Below are positions 18,525 to 28,207 of a DNA stretch of 64,000 nt, piece by piece (positions within the stretch are counted from its first letter, which is position 1; every line of letters begins with the position of its first letter). Position numbers and translations under genes: made by a program. The DNA is from Neonectria sp. B-13 (Eukaryota; Ascomycota; Sordariomycetes; Hypocreales; Nectriaceae), in assembly GCA_002682825.1 (NCBI GenBank), contig NOKP01000002.1:1-64000 (forward strand), in the 5' to 3' direction. The notes beneath the pieces are model-generated. The model did not search any database, was not told the DNA's origin, and was given only the letters and a program-made list of their open reading frames with translations.

Positions 18525-21158
18525 ATGCCAGTCGGAAATGTGCATTGGTTGGCGGGAGGAGAAAATGGCCTGTCAAATGGAGCCTCCTTCGGCATGCCGT
18601 GGCCAAAAGGACTCTATCAGTCCGGCCAAACCTTCTCTATTGAGGGAAATAGGCAAGCCTTTCCGTTGGACTCCCGTGAGGTTGCATTTTGGCCAGATGG
18701 GTCACTAAAGTGGACGGCACACTCCATCAGTGGTAATGTTGGTTACTCTGAGACTTATCACGTGAAGGGAGTCGATCGTGCCGAGAAAGATGTCCATCAT
18801 CCACAGGGGGGTGGTGTTTCGGTTGAAACAAGTTCCACCAATATTGCTGTGTCGACAAGATCTGGCCTGGAGGTGAAGTTCTCGTCTTCAGGCAGTTCCT
18901 TCTTGTTTGACAGCTTTTCACTCAAGGGCAATCAAGTGTGCTCCGGCGCGACAATTGTTGCGTCTATTGACAACAAGGACTACGCAACAATTGTCAGCGC
19001 CGTCGCAGTGGAGAACGCAACCTTTGCCAGAGTCGTCGTCAAGGTTTCCGGGGCTGTTGTTTCCGACGGCGAAGAACATCTTCCCTTTGACATCAGAGTC
19101 TACGTACACTCTGACGCTTCATCGTTGCGGATTGTCCACTCCTTCGTCCACGATCTGGACGCGGACCAACCTTTGACATCGTTGGGCCTTCGATTCTCGG
19201 TTCCGCTACAAGACAGCGAACTCTACAACAGGCACGTTCGCCTTGGCGGTTCCGACGCAGGCATCCTGAAGGAAGAAGTCAAAGGACTTTCGGGCCTTCG
19301 ATTCGGTCCGACCGTTCAGAATAGGATCGACCAGACTGCCGGAAAACCAATTACGCTTCGGGAGGACGAGTGGGAAAAGACTAAGCTTGCAAATGGACTG
19401 GCGACCATTCCCTCTTGGAGTAGCTACTCGCTTTCTCAACTGTCTTCAGACGGATACACGATCAAGAAACGAACAAAGAGCGGTTGCTCCTGGGTCAAAA
19501 TCACTGGAGGCGGGCGAGCTGATGGAACTGCGTACATCGGTTCGGCTGAGCATGGTGGCTTGGCCGTAGGCATGGCCAACTTTTGGGAACGATACCCTAC
19601 GCAGATCGACTTGGATGATTTGACAAAGCAAGACGGGAGCATCACCATGTGGTTGTATTCTCCTCTGGCCGGTCCTCTCGAGACAATGCCTTACCACGAT
19701 GGACTAGAAATGGACTCCTACACCAAGCAGCTCGAAGGTCTCGATGTAACATACGAGGATTATGAGCCTGGCTTCTGCACAGCGAATGGAATTGCGAGAT
19801 CCAGCGAGCTCTTCCTCCAGCCATATAAAGCCACACCCTCGAATCACGACCTTGGCCTCTTTTCGTCTTTGGTCAGAGACCCGCCTCGCTTGGTCGCTAC
19901 GGCAGAGTACATGTACTCCACAGGCGTCTTTCATGGATCTTGGGCTCCGGATTCTCGAGCACAGGGCCATTCTCCGGTACAGAAGGAGAAAGACATCGAG
20001 GCCAATCTCGCCGTGCTGTTCAACTATTACCACGGACAAGTCGAACAACACCGATGGTACGGGTTCTGGGATTACGGCGACATCCAGCACACGTACGACG
20101 AGTACCGCAACGCCTGGAGATACGATGTCGGTGGGTACGCCTGGGACAACTGCGAGCTGTCAACAGACCTCTGGCTGTGGCTCTACTTCCTCCACACGGG
20201 CCGAGCCGATGTTTTCAAGATGGCCGAGGCCATGACCAAGCACACCTCCGAGGTAGACGTCTACCACTCCGGCCGGTTCAAGGGGTTTGGAACCCGCCAC
20301 GGCGTGCAGCATTTCAGCGACAGCTCCAAACAGCTGCGCATCTCCAACACGCTCTACCGACGCATCTATTACTACCTCACCGGTGATGAGCGCACCGGCG
20401 ATCTCATCGCAGAGCTGCAGCAGTGCCAGGACGCGATTCTGACGCTGGACTCGCATCGCAAGGTGCAGCAGCACGCGGATATCCCTGAGGGCTTCGCTAT
20501 GGCTAACATCGGTCTCGACTGCGGGCCTATGGCGGCTTCATGGCTGACGGCGTGGGAGCGACGAACGGAAGGATGGGAACATGCAAGGGATCTCCTCGTC
20601 AAGCTGCTGAACGGCCTCTCTGCACTTTCACACGGAATCGGCAACAACGCCATCCTGTTAAACCCCAAGACCGGTGAAATCCGTGAATGCCCTCCCCCGA
20701 CGCCAGAGCACGCCATTTCGCACTTATCTATGCTGTTCGGCTTCCCTGAAATCTTCACCGAGGTGCTGCACGTGGCGAGGGACGAGTATCCCACAGCTGT
20801 GGGCAACTTCAAGAAGATCTGGCTGGCTTATTGTAGAGCGTACAATGGCAGAAGCGATGTGCAGCGCCAGGAATTCGGCTTCGAGTTTCCGGGCGCGGGG
20901 TGGACGCAGAGCCACTCGACTCTCACGGCCTTGGCGGCTGTAGAGCAGAAGAGTGAAGAGCTAGGGCGTGCTGCGTGGAAGCAGTTCTTCGAGACGGACG
21001 GGTATACTGAGAGTCAGGATTGGCGTGTCACCAAGATATCTGGTCCTGAGTGCTTGAACAGTGGAGAAGAGGCGGCCTGGGTCTTTACGAACGAGACTGC
21101 TCAATACGGCGTGTCTGCGATTGTTAACCTAGCGAACATTAGAGAGTACCTTGAATAA
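18525..21158 (+). CDS. Exo-rhamnogalacturonan-lyase-like enzyme (PL26 / RGLX family)
   Basis: The first ATG in the frame is 18525, giving 877 residues without intron. The open frame extends further upstream, but only through non-ATG codons. The N-terminus starts almost at once with the RIFT-barrel-like domain (VHWLAGG, then GMPWPKGLY and FWPDGSLKWTA within the first 75 residues). A long C-terminal region has features of an alpha/alpha toroid (GYAWDNCELSTDLWLWLYFLHTG, TRHGVQHFSD). This layout and length fit the PcRGLX family, which splits the rhamnogalacturonan I backbone from its end to release an unsaturated GalA-Rha disaccharide. No signal peptide is visible, so it may act inside the cell or be secreted unconventionally. 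The transporter next door fits such a route. The family call is good and the substrate is inferred. Confidence 0.8.
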   Translation: MPVGNVHWLAGGENGLSNGASFGMPWPKGLYQSGQTFSIEGNRQAFPLDSREVAFWPDGSLKWTAHSISGNVGYSETYHVKGVDRAEKDVHHPQGGGVSVETSSTNIAVSTRSGLEVKFSSSGSSFLFDSFSLKGNQVCSGATIVASIDNKDYATIVSAVAVENATFARVVVKVSGAVVSDGEEHLPFDIRVYVHSDASSLRIVHSFVHDLDADQPLTSLGLRFSVPLQDSELYNRHVRLGGSDAGILKEEVKGLSGLRFGPTVQNRIDQTAGKPITLREDEWEKTKLANGLATIPSWSSYSLSQLSSDGYTIKKRTKSGCSWVKITGGGRADGTAYIGSAEHGGLAVGMANFWERYPTQIDLDDLTKQDGSITMWLYSPLAGPLETMPYHDGLEMDSYTKQLEGLDVTYEDYEPGFCTANGIARSSELFLQPYKATPSNHDLGLFSSLVRDPPRLVATAEYMYSTGVFHGSWAPDSRAQGHSPVQKEKDIEANLAVLFNYYHGQVEQHRWYGFWDYGDIQHTYDEYRNAWRYDVGGYAWDNCELSTDLWLWLYFLHTGRADVFKMAEAMTKHTSEVDVYHSGRFKGFGTRHGVQHFSDSSKQLRISNTLYRRIYYYLTGDERTGDLIAELQQCQDAILTLDSHRKVQQHADIPEGFAMANIGLDCGPMAASWLTAWERRTEGWEHARDLLVKLLNGLSALSHGIGNNAILLNPKTGEIRECPPPTPEHAISHLSMLFGFPEIFTEVLHVARDEYPTAVGNFKKIWLAYCRAYNGRSDVQRQEFGFEFPGAGWTQSHSTLTALAAVEQKSEELGRAAWKQFFETDGYTESQDWRVTKISGPECLNSGEEAAWVFTNETAQYGVSAIVNLANIREYLE

Positions 21159-21296
21159 AGGGAGAGGGAGGAAGATTTCATAAGTATATATTTATTCTAA
21201 TTCTGGTACTTTAGCTTCAGTTAATAGCATCATATATAAAAAGGAATATTATAAATTATGAAGCTACACATATCACAATGTCACGCTATGAATCGA

Positions 21297-21391
21297 CGGC
21301 GAGCTTGATGAGGTTTAGCTTTGAATCCCCGGCGAGCTGGATAAGGCTTAGATTTGCATCACGGCGAGCCAAATAAGGCTTAGTTTTGTCA
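21297..21391. repeat. Three tandem copies of a 32-33-bp unit
   Basis: Units begin at 21297, 21330 and 21362, each starting CGGCGAGC and containing AAGGCTTAG- or AGGTTTAG-like sequence. The array lies between the end of the PL26-like gene and the start of the esterase-like gene, about 180 bp before the latter's ATG. It could sit in that gene's promoter. Confidence 0.65.
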
Positions 21392-21568
21392 AGATGCAAC
21401 CCTCGTTGGATGATGTTGGACTGATCTGACAGCTCTGCATTTGAACGTGCCGCAATAAATACTCATGCTATCGCCCTTCTCATCGCCCTGTTATTTGGCA
21501 TTGCGAACCACCGCTTTCCTTTTCAAACCTCCCCACAACATCTGTGTCGTCTACGGCTGAACACCAAA

Positions 21569-22510
21569 ATGGCAGGACACGGCTTTTTCCAGTATCTGCG
21601 ACTCAAGCTCTTCGCCACCTTGTTCCGGCTCATGGTCTTCAGGCGACGACTAGCCGGAATCGAAAAAGATCTGGCTATATCTGATAATCCCGTGCGGAAG
21701 CTTATTCGAATCCCATCGCGTGATTCTGGGAGATTCATCGAAGCATGGCTCTACTCCCCCCCTGACTCCACCACTTCGCCCCAATCCAAGAAACCTCTCC
21801 TTGTCAATTGGCACGGAAGCGGCTTTATGTTCCCCAATCTCGGTACAGATGTCGTCTTTTGCAGCCGAATCGCCCGCGAGACTGGAGCTTTTGTTCTGGA
21901 CGCGGATTATCGCAAGAGTCCGGAGGTTCCGTACCCCGGTGCCGTCCATGATGTAGAGGATACTCTCAAGTGGGTGGCGAGTCAACCGGAACAGTTCGAC
22001 CTCAAACGCATCGGTGTCTCCGGATCCAGTTCTGGAGGAACCCTGGCTCTAGTCGCGGCTTCAAGTTTGAGAAAACAGTTCGCACCGCTGGAACTAGCTC
22101 TCGTCATTGTAATCTATCCTGGAACGGATTTAGCGGCTGACCCGGCTGGAAAGACGGTTCCCAATCCTATCAGGCCGATCCCCGCCAAGGTGGCTGCTAT
22201 CTTCAACGACTGCTATGTTCCAGACGTCGCGTTGCGAACAGATCCTCGAGTCTCTCCAGCCTTTGCCGACCCTGCATTGTTCCCAGCCACAGTAGCCATA
22301 TTTACCTGCGAGGGAGACATATTCGCCCCGGAGGGCATCAAGCTGGCAGAGAAGTTGAATGATGGGCAACGAAAAGTCATCAACATAAGCCTGAAAGGAG
22401 TTCATCATGGGTTTAATCATGCAACCGAGCCTGGAACAAATGATTGGGAGCAACGAGAACTTCTTCACAAGATATCGGTTGAAACTATTAAGGAAGTTTT
22501 TGGTCTATAA
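21569..22510 (+). CDS. HSL-type alpha/beta hydrolase (esterase)
   Basis: 313 residues from ATG 21569, one exon. The oxyanion-hole motif is HGSG (NWHGSGFMFP, about residue 79), a variant of the HGGG of the hormone-sensitive-lipase family. The nucleophile elbow is G-S-S-S-G in GVSGSSSGGTLAL (about 149-161). The acidic residue lies in CEGDIFAP and the histidine in GVHHGFNH, in the right order and spacing. An N-terminal hydrophobic/basic segment could anchor the protein to a membrane. HSL enzymes cut short acyl or acetyl esters. Standing next to the PL26-like gene, it might remove acetyl groups from pectic fragments, but that is guesswork. Confidence 0.85.
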   Translation: MAGHGFFQYLRLKLFATLFRLMVFRRRLAGIEKDLAISDNPVRKLIRIPSRDSGRFIEAWLYSPPDSTTSPQSKKPLLVNWHGSGFMFPNLGTDVVFCSRIARETGAFVLDADYRKSPEVPYPGAVHDVEDTLKWVASQPEQFDLKRIGVSGSSSGGTLALVAASSLRKQFAPLELALVIVIYPGTDLAADPAGKTVPNPIRPIPAKVAAIFNDCYVPDVALRTDPRVSPAFADPALFPATVAIFTCEGDIFAPEGIKLAEKLNDGQRKVINISLKGVHHGFNHATEPGTNDWEQRELLHKISVETIKEVFGL

Positions 22511-23292
22511 ATTCCATAGCAGCAGATGATTTCTGAGCCAAGCTGTTGTACCTTGAGGTGGACGGGGTCGATAATTGAAGTGTTGAACAAATCACAATTC
22601 TACTATTTCAGATAAACCCTTGACCGCTAAGCGAAGAGAGCAGTGCACTTCTCAGTATTGGCATAGAACCATGCAGTCAATACTCTACGCCTTACTAACC
22701 AAGGTTGCACCACTTGGAATTACTCCGTACAACTCCGGGGCTCATCTGCGTTACTTGGACAAGCTCACAACCAGAGATGCGGTTCGTTATTCTTTCTGAC
22801 TGCCTAACTACATTCGAACACGGCTAGACTTAACATTGCGATGTATTGACTGCACGCTGTTGAACAGAAAATCAGGTCTCTTTACAACACAAACATGAAT
22901 TACAACCGCCTTCAAGCGCCGATGAGTATGGCGCCCAATATTTGCCCTGCTCACATGCCTGTAACTCGACTGTGCAATATAGGGGCATGTCCCCACATTC
23001 TAGTGTCCTCATATAAGATTGGACGTGTTCTAGCCACATCCACCGTATCTTGAACTGATACACTAACTAGGCTGGAGACAAAAAGATCAATGCATAGCAT
23101 AATTATAGTAATTGCAACACATTAAGCTCCTACATAGGGATGTTTATTCTATATTAGGAGGTTGCATTATCTATAGATCAGCTGTGGGTTTCCTATATCT
23201 TATGCTAACGGGATCATGAATGGTGAGCTGAAGTATCGTGTCAGTGGACAGTCATAGCCAACTGGCACCTACCATAATGAACGTACCTGAAG
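22511..23292. other. Intergenic, AT-rich in part, no gene seen
   Basis: About 0.8 kb between convergent genes, AT-rich around 23090-23200. No motif-bearing frame or RNA gene was recognised. Confidence 0.5.
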
Positions 23293-24186
23293 TTACATGA
23301 GGATTTTTCCGAATGCGTCACCTAATCCACTATCGCCAAGCCACGCCTCCAAAGCCTTCATATCATTGCGATTCGCTCTCTCTCCCCGCCTCTCGCCAAG
23401 TATATCCGTGATCTCGCGCATATCCTTAAACGCCCGACTCACGCCCGAGCCCGTCTCTCGGTAGCGCTCAGAGACCTTTTTATGCTGCGAGGGAATGTCG
23501 CCCCAGCTCTCCGTCTTGATAAACTTCATGAATTCGTCGATGGCCACGGAGCCTCCCTCAAGGCACAGGATGCCTGGCTTTCCAGCGAGAAGGAAGCCGC
23601 TCAGACCGTAGCTAGGAGCGTGGTTGACGAGATCGTCTCTTTTCGACCGCGTGCTGATTGATGGAAAGTAAAACCACACTCGGACCAGAGATTCCTCTGT
23701 ATTCAGCAGACCGTGTGTCGCATCTCCTTGTCTTAATTCTTCCAAGTGCTGGCATGCCGCCTCCTTGACATGTTCAATGACGGACAAAATGTCTTCGTCG
23801 GGGATTTCGGTAGTTAGCCGGGCTACTTCGCCTTTGCTCATCCATGCTGGTTGCTGTACCCTGGTTTTGACTGGTGGTGGCTCTGTGCCGGGTGATACTC
23901 CTTGATATCGCAGTGGAACAGAGAGGTTGAGTTGCAACGACTTTGTGCCACCTGATGGACTATCCTCGTCATCCGAAATATCCAGGCTCAGTAGCAGATT
24001 TATGCACTCCTCTGTAAGCTCAGGTATTGTCTCCCGGTCACTCTCGCACCAATCTCTTAGTACTTCGAGTAAGACAGAGGACGCAGCATCAATCGAAATG
24101 GCGTCGTCCGACTCATACATGGCCATCAGGAGGTCGATTTGACCAAGCTGAAGAACCATGAGGTCCTTTGGAAGCGCAATCGCCAT
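23293..24186 (-). CDS. RWD domain / DUF1115 (Prp3 C-terminal-like) protein
   Basis: 297 residues in one exon from ATG 24186. The N-terminal half (about 10-95, beginning QLGQIDLLMAMYESDD) has the start and strand/helix order of an RWD domain. The C-terminal half (about 165-250, VRVWFYFPSISTRSKRDD then GLSGFLLAGKPGILCLEG) fits DUF1115. The RWD plus DUF1115 pair is known from RWDD2-like proteins and shares its second domain with the spliceosomal protein Prp3. The biochemical role is not established. The protein has no membrane segment and is probably cytosolic or nuclear. The start codon lies 206 bp from that of the divergent regulator gene, so the two share a promoter region. Confidence 0.8.
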   Translation of the reverse strand: MAIALPKDLMVLQLGQIDLLMAMYESDDAISIDAASSVLLEVLRDWCESDRETIPELTEECINLLLSLDISDDEDSPSGGTKSLQLNLSVPLRYQGVSPGTEPPPVKTRVQQPAWMSKGEVARLTTEIPDEDILSVIEHVKEAACQHLEELRQGDATHGLLNTEESLVRVWFYFPSISTRSKRDDLVNHAPSYGLSGFLLAGKPGILCLEGGSVAIDEFMKFIKTESWGDIPSQHKKVSERYRETGSGVSRAFKDMREITDILGERRGERANRNDMKALEAWLGDSGLGDAFGKILM

Positions 24187-24392
24187 AATGGCTAAATTCA
24201 GGTGGCAGTTATGACAAGTATTTCCCGAGGGGCTGCTGATAGACCTTTACACCCGTTGTGAAAGGTCCCCTGGAGACGATGAGCGAGAAAAAAACCGCGC
24301 CGTCACGTGATTCAGCCAAGTGCAGTAGAAGATAACTGAAGTAGACTCCAGCTTATCGTGCCAGCCTTTGTGATGATGCAAGCAACTCAGTC

Positions 24393-25963
24393 ATGGAATT
24401 CCGCTTCATCGACAACAACGCGCCGCTGGATCGGCATTCGCAAAAGCTCATTCGCAGCCATGCGATGAAGGGGAAGAATCTCGGCAAGACCATCCCAGCA
24501 AGAGGCCACAAAGGGCGACAACGCGGAAACGCAATTGGTTCTGATCAGGCGAGAACCAAGTTAGACGGCCTTCCCCAGGTCGAGAATGGCAGGCTACTTC
24601 TCCCAAAAACCTCTACGCCCGACTCTGGCAACGTCTCGGCGAATATGGCTTTGCTCCAGAACAATTTCTGCGGCGCAGAGCTCTTCTACTTCACGACCCC
24701 GGCGCGGATCACTTCATCAAGCCGGTACTTGATTCATGAGTGTGTGTAGCTCGTTGTTTCCGCCCGAGTACCCGTAACCATTTACCGACGCTGCGTTTAG
24801 TCCACTATGCCATTTCCCAGACGCTCTATCCCCGCGTCTTCTGCCGCCAATCGAAAGACGAAACCTCTTGGTTCGAGTTGATGATGTCCAATCCATGCGG
24901 TAAGAGATCCATAACCCCCCCAGAGCTTTCATCACCATCCTGACATCTCAACGTGTAAGTCTTGCACTGTGGCCTTGCCATGACCGGAGCCCACATATCT
25001 CGCCATCTTGGCCAGCGCGACGCGTCACTGGAGTCTACTCGCCATTTCATGGAAGCTATGCGCTTACTCCGTCGCGAGCTAAGCACCAACCCGGAGCCGC
25101 AGGATTCTAGTCTCGCAGTCATTGTCTCGCTGGCTATCCAAGCCACCCTCAGCGGCGCTGTAGACGAGAGTCGCATCCACCTGCATGGCCTGAAGCATAT
25201 CGTCGAGTTGCGCCCCGGAGGCCTCGCGACGCTGTGTGCGGGCGCTCCGGAGGTGGGCAACAAAGTCCGCCGCGCTGACCTAAACTTCGCGCTCATGGCG
25301 GGAACATCGACGCTCTTCGGTTCCCAGTCGGCGCCGCAACCCACAACCCCTTATGTCGTCCCGTTGGACGGACAAAAGTCAAGTATAACCTTGCCGTATC
25401 CGCTGGGCGAGACCTCTCCGACGTTGCAGTCGGCCACGAGGGACGTCATAGCCCTGTGCAGCTATGCTGGTTGTGCGCAGCTCGGCGCCTTCCAGTTTCA
25501 AGACCTGGTCCTCTCCATCTTCCAGCGCCTGGTCGACTATGCCCCTCTTGTCGGCCCACGACCGCCGCGTCCACTGGACGATGTCTGCCAACTAGGTTTC
25601 CTTGCCTTTATGAGTACGGTTGTCCATCATAACCGGCAGAGAAGGTCAACATGCTCTGCGTTGTTATCTGAGGCACTTCGGACACAGCTTGATTGGTTTG
25701 ACAACGACATGGGTTCCAGCCAGGCAGACAAATACTCCTCCTTGCGCCTCTGGCTTGTCTTCGTTTACGCTGTGTCGGCGCCAGATTATGAGCAGCGCTG
25801 TCATCCAAGCTCATCCGTCGCCCGGCGCATCCGTGCGCTAGCCGACACGCTCACACTCAAGACGTGGGAAGATGTTACTGCCCATTTGAGCTTATACCCC
25901 TGGATTACGGCGTTTCATGATGAGCTGGGCAGGAAGCTTTGGGAATCTCTCACTTGCATATGA
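24393..25963 (+). CDS. Fungal-specific transcription-factor-like protein (Fungal_trans_2 type, no zinc cluster)
   Basis: Three exons, 24393-24741, 24801-24899 and 24960-25963, give 483 residues. Introns of 59 and 60 bp have GT...TTTAG and GTAAGA...GTAAG ends, and all phases agree. The N-terminus EFRFIDNNAPLDRHSQKLIRSHAMKGKNLGK is a signature of a large group of filamentous-fungal proteins that carry a helical regulator domain but lack the C6 zinc cluster. The core has FCRQSKDETSWFELMMSNPC followed by LHCGLAMTGAHISRHLGQRD and helical repeats. Likely nuclear. DNA binding and targets are unknown. The first splice donor is less certain than the second, because GTGT offers alternatives. Confidence 0.75.
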
Positions 25964-26046
25964 CGAAAAAGTCACGCAGCTTTATGTTTCGACGGAAAAA
26001 CTATGAATATATGCTAACTCTAGTAATTCAGCCTCCCGTGCCCAAA

Positions 26047-27242
26047 TCAAATTGTCACACCGCCGTTCTTCCCTGCCTTGAGAGCTGTCATGTCAACACT
26101 ATGGCCGTTGGAGTCCAGTCTCTTTAGCAGATCATTCCAGACACGCTCTTGCGTACGCTTGCCGGCTTCGTCTGTTATCCAGGCCGGGACGACATAACTG
26201 TCATTTTGAAGAAGATTAGCTCAAAACATGAAGACCTACCCGCCCCCCTGTGCTGCTGCAGGTAGGAAAGGGCAAGAAATGGAGGGCAGGGGGGAGACGT
26301 ACTCTTTAACTTGGCATTCCGAACAGTAGGTGCCATGGCTGTCCGGCCCGGCGAAGGCGGCCTGCAAGAGATTTCGGCTACCCTTTTCGGTTGATCTCGC
26401 AAGCAGCAATCTCATCACCGCCATCGCTAGCTTGAGCATGGAGGAGGCATTTCGGTCCAAATTCGAGTAACATAAGCCAGGATTCACCATATTGATGATG
26501 ACGCCCGACTCGGATACAGGAAGCAGCGAGGCAAGCTCGCGAACTGCATATATCTCCAACAGCTTAGTCGTGGGGTATCTACAGAAACAAATCATTAGCG
26601 TCTGTTGACTACTCCTGTCTTCCAGGGCGAGACTCCTTACTGAGTAAAGGTATTAAAGCCCTTTTGAGTGCTGAGTGCATCGAATACATCGCCTTGGAGC
26701 TTTTCCACTCTCGATTTCATGTCATCGTCGAGAGCGGAGTTGCTCGTGACAATGACGAGGCGTGGCTGTGTTCCAAACCTGTGTGCAGACTCCTGAAGCT
26801 TGGGCAGTGCGCGAAATGCCAGCAACATAGTGGAGACGACGTTGACCAGGAGAGACAGCTCGATGCCCTCGACGACTTGGAACTCCGCCATCACAACACC
26901 AGCGTTGGCGATGAGAGCATCCAGCCTGTCCAGTGTTTCGAGCCGCTTGGAAAAGATCTCGACCGAGTCGAGAGACGTAAGATCCAGCTCCCACACCTCG
27001 CCGGCTTCGTGGCGGCCAGTCTCGCTCCGGATGGCCGCCAAGGCTGCTTCACCTTTTTCGCGAGACCGCACTGCCAGGATGATGCGTCCGGCACCCATTT
27101 GGAATAGGTGCTTGGTGCATTCGAAACCTAGGCCCGTGTTGGCACCCGTCACGACGTAGGTTCCATCCGCGATGTTGGTCGGAGGTTGGGGTAGCGGGAG
27201 CGCGGTGTACTGCGCCCGGACAAAGGACAAGAAACCTGGCAT
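26047..27242 (-). CDS. Short-chain dehydrogenase/reductase (SDR)
   Basis: Exons 27242-26641, 26578-26303 and 26197-26047 give 342 residues, with introns of 62 and 105 bp. The NAD(P)-binding TGANTGLG motif is at about residues 31-38, NAG follows in ALIANAGV, and the catalytic Ser lies in VIVTSNSA. The catalytic Tyr202 and Lys206 (YPTTK) are created exactly at the exon 1/2 junction, which confirms the splice. The C-terminal exon ends in a VPAWITDEAGKRTQERVW segment common in fungal retinol-dehydrogenase/WWOX-like SDRs, where the last helix carries a conserved Trp. Cytosolic or ER-associated. The substrate is unknown. Confidence 0.9.
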
Positions 27243-28207
27243 GGTATCGGATTCCTGAGAAGGTGCGTGTGTGTATGTATGGGGAGATAGAATAAAATTC
27301 CTTGAGGTGGAATCTGAAATGGACTCGCGTTGGTGAGAAAGGGTTGGGTGGCTCAGGTAGATGCAATGTGAACCCAAGGCGGTGTTTTGGAAGGGCTCCA
27401 GCCAGCTCTTTATAGACAGCCAATATCCCTTTTACTATCTGCAGATTGCTCTCAGCGAATGCTGAAGCCAGTCCTAATTTTGTCTAAGGAGAGTGACGAT
27501 GGCATCTTCTACAGACAAGCATACTGTCCAATCAAATACACCGGCCAATCAGAGACTTGTATTCCAATCCGGTAATTGGTGGGTCGCTAGGATTACAGTC
27601 TGGTCTGAGCAGCAGACTAATATGACGGGGGCGTCGTTGCGTTCTGGGTCACTAAATCCGATAACGCCGTTCAATTATATTGTCGGCAAGAACATCAGCT
27701 GGTCGATTTGACCGAGCTGAAGATGATTGATGGCGCAGTTGATTCCGGCCACGCCACGTGCAATGGGCCCAGTATGTGACGACAATAGACAGCTGAATCC
27801 TAGTATATTCAGTTCGCCTAACCTACCCTATACCATCAGATGTAGACTGTCTATCGCTATTTACTACCTTTGATCTCACTAATCACCCTTCTTCTCCCAT
27901 TCTCTACATTTTAATTATAATCCCAAGTTTCTTACTTTCTTCAAGTACTGGCCTAATGATCGATGGCGGGTTCAACCATCGCACTTGGACTGGACGGAAA
28001 AGCTAAATGGATTCGGGTCAGATGCAGAGGCTAATAAATGAACTTGAAAGCCAACCAGCCTCGAAACAAAGAAATCAATGCGTGGAACAATGATCGCAGC
28101 ACATGAGGTTCCCTCATAGAGAGTAAAGAGGTCTACATCAATCTACATTCTCCCTTAGATTATTTCTTACTTCCTTAGACTAGTGAGTGATCGGTCCCCA
28201 TATTCCT
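27243..28207. other. Intergenic, no gene seen
   Basis: About 1 kb, AT-rich around 27850-27950. Short frames such as 27493-27711 show no motif. Confidence 0.5.
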
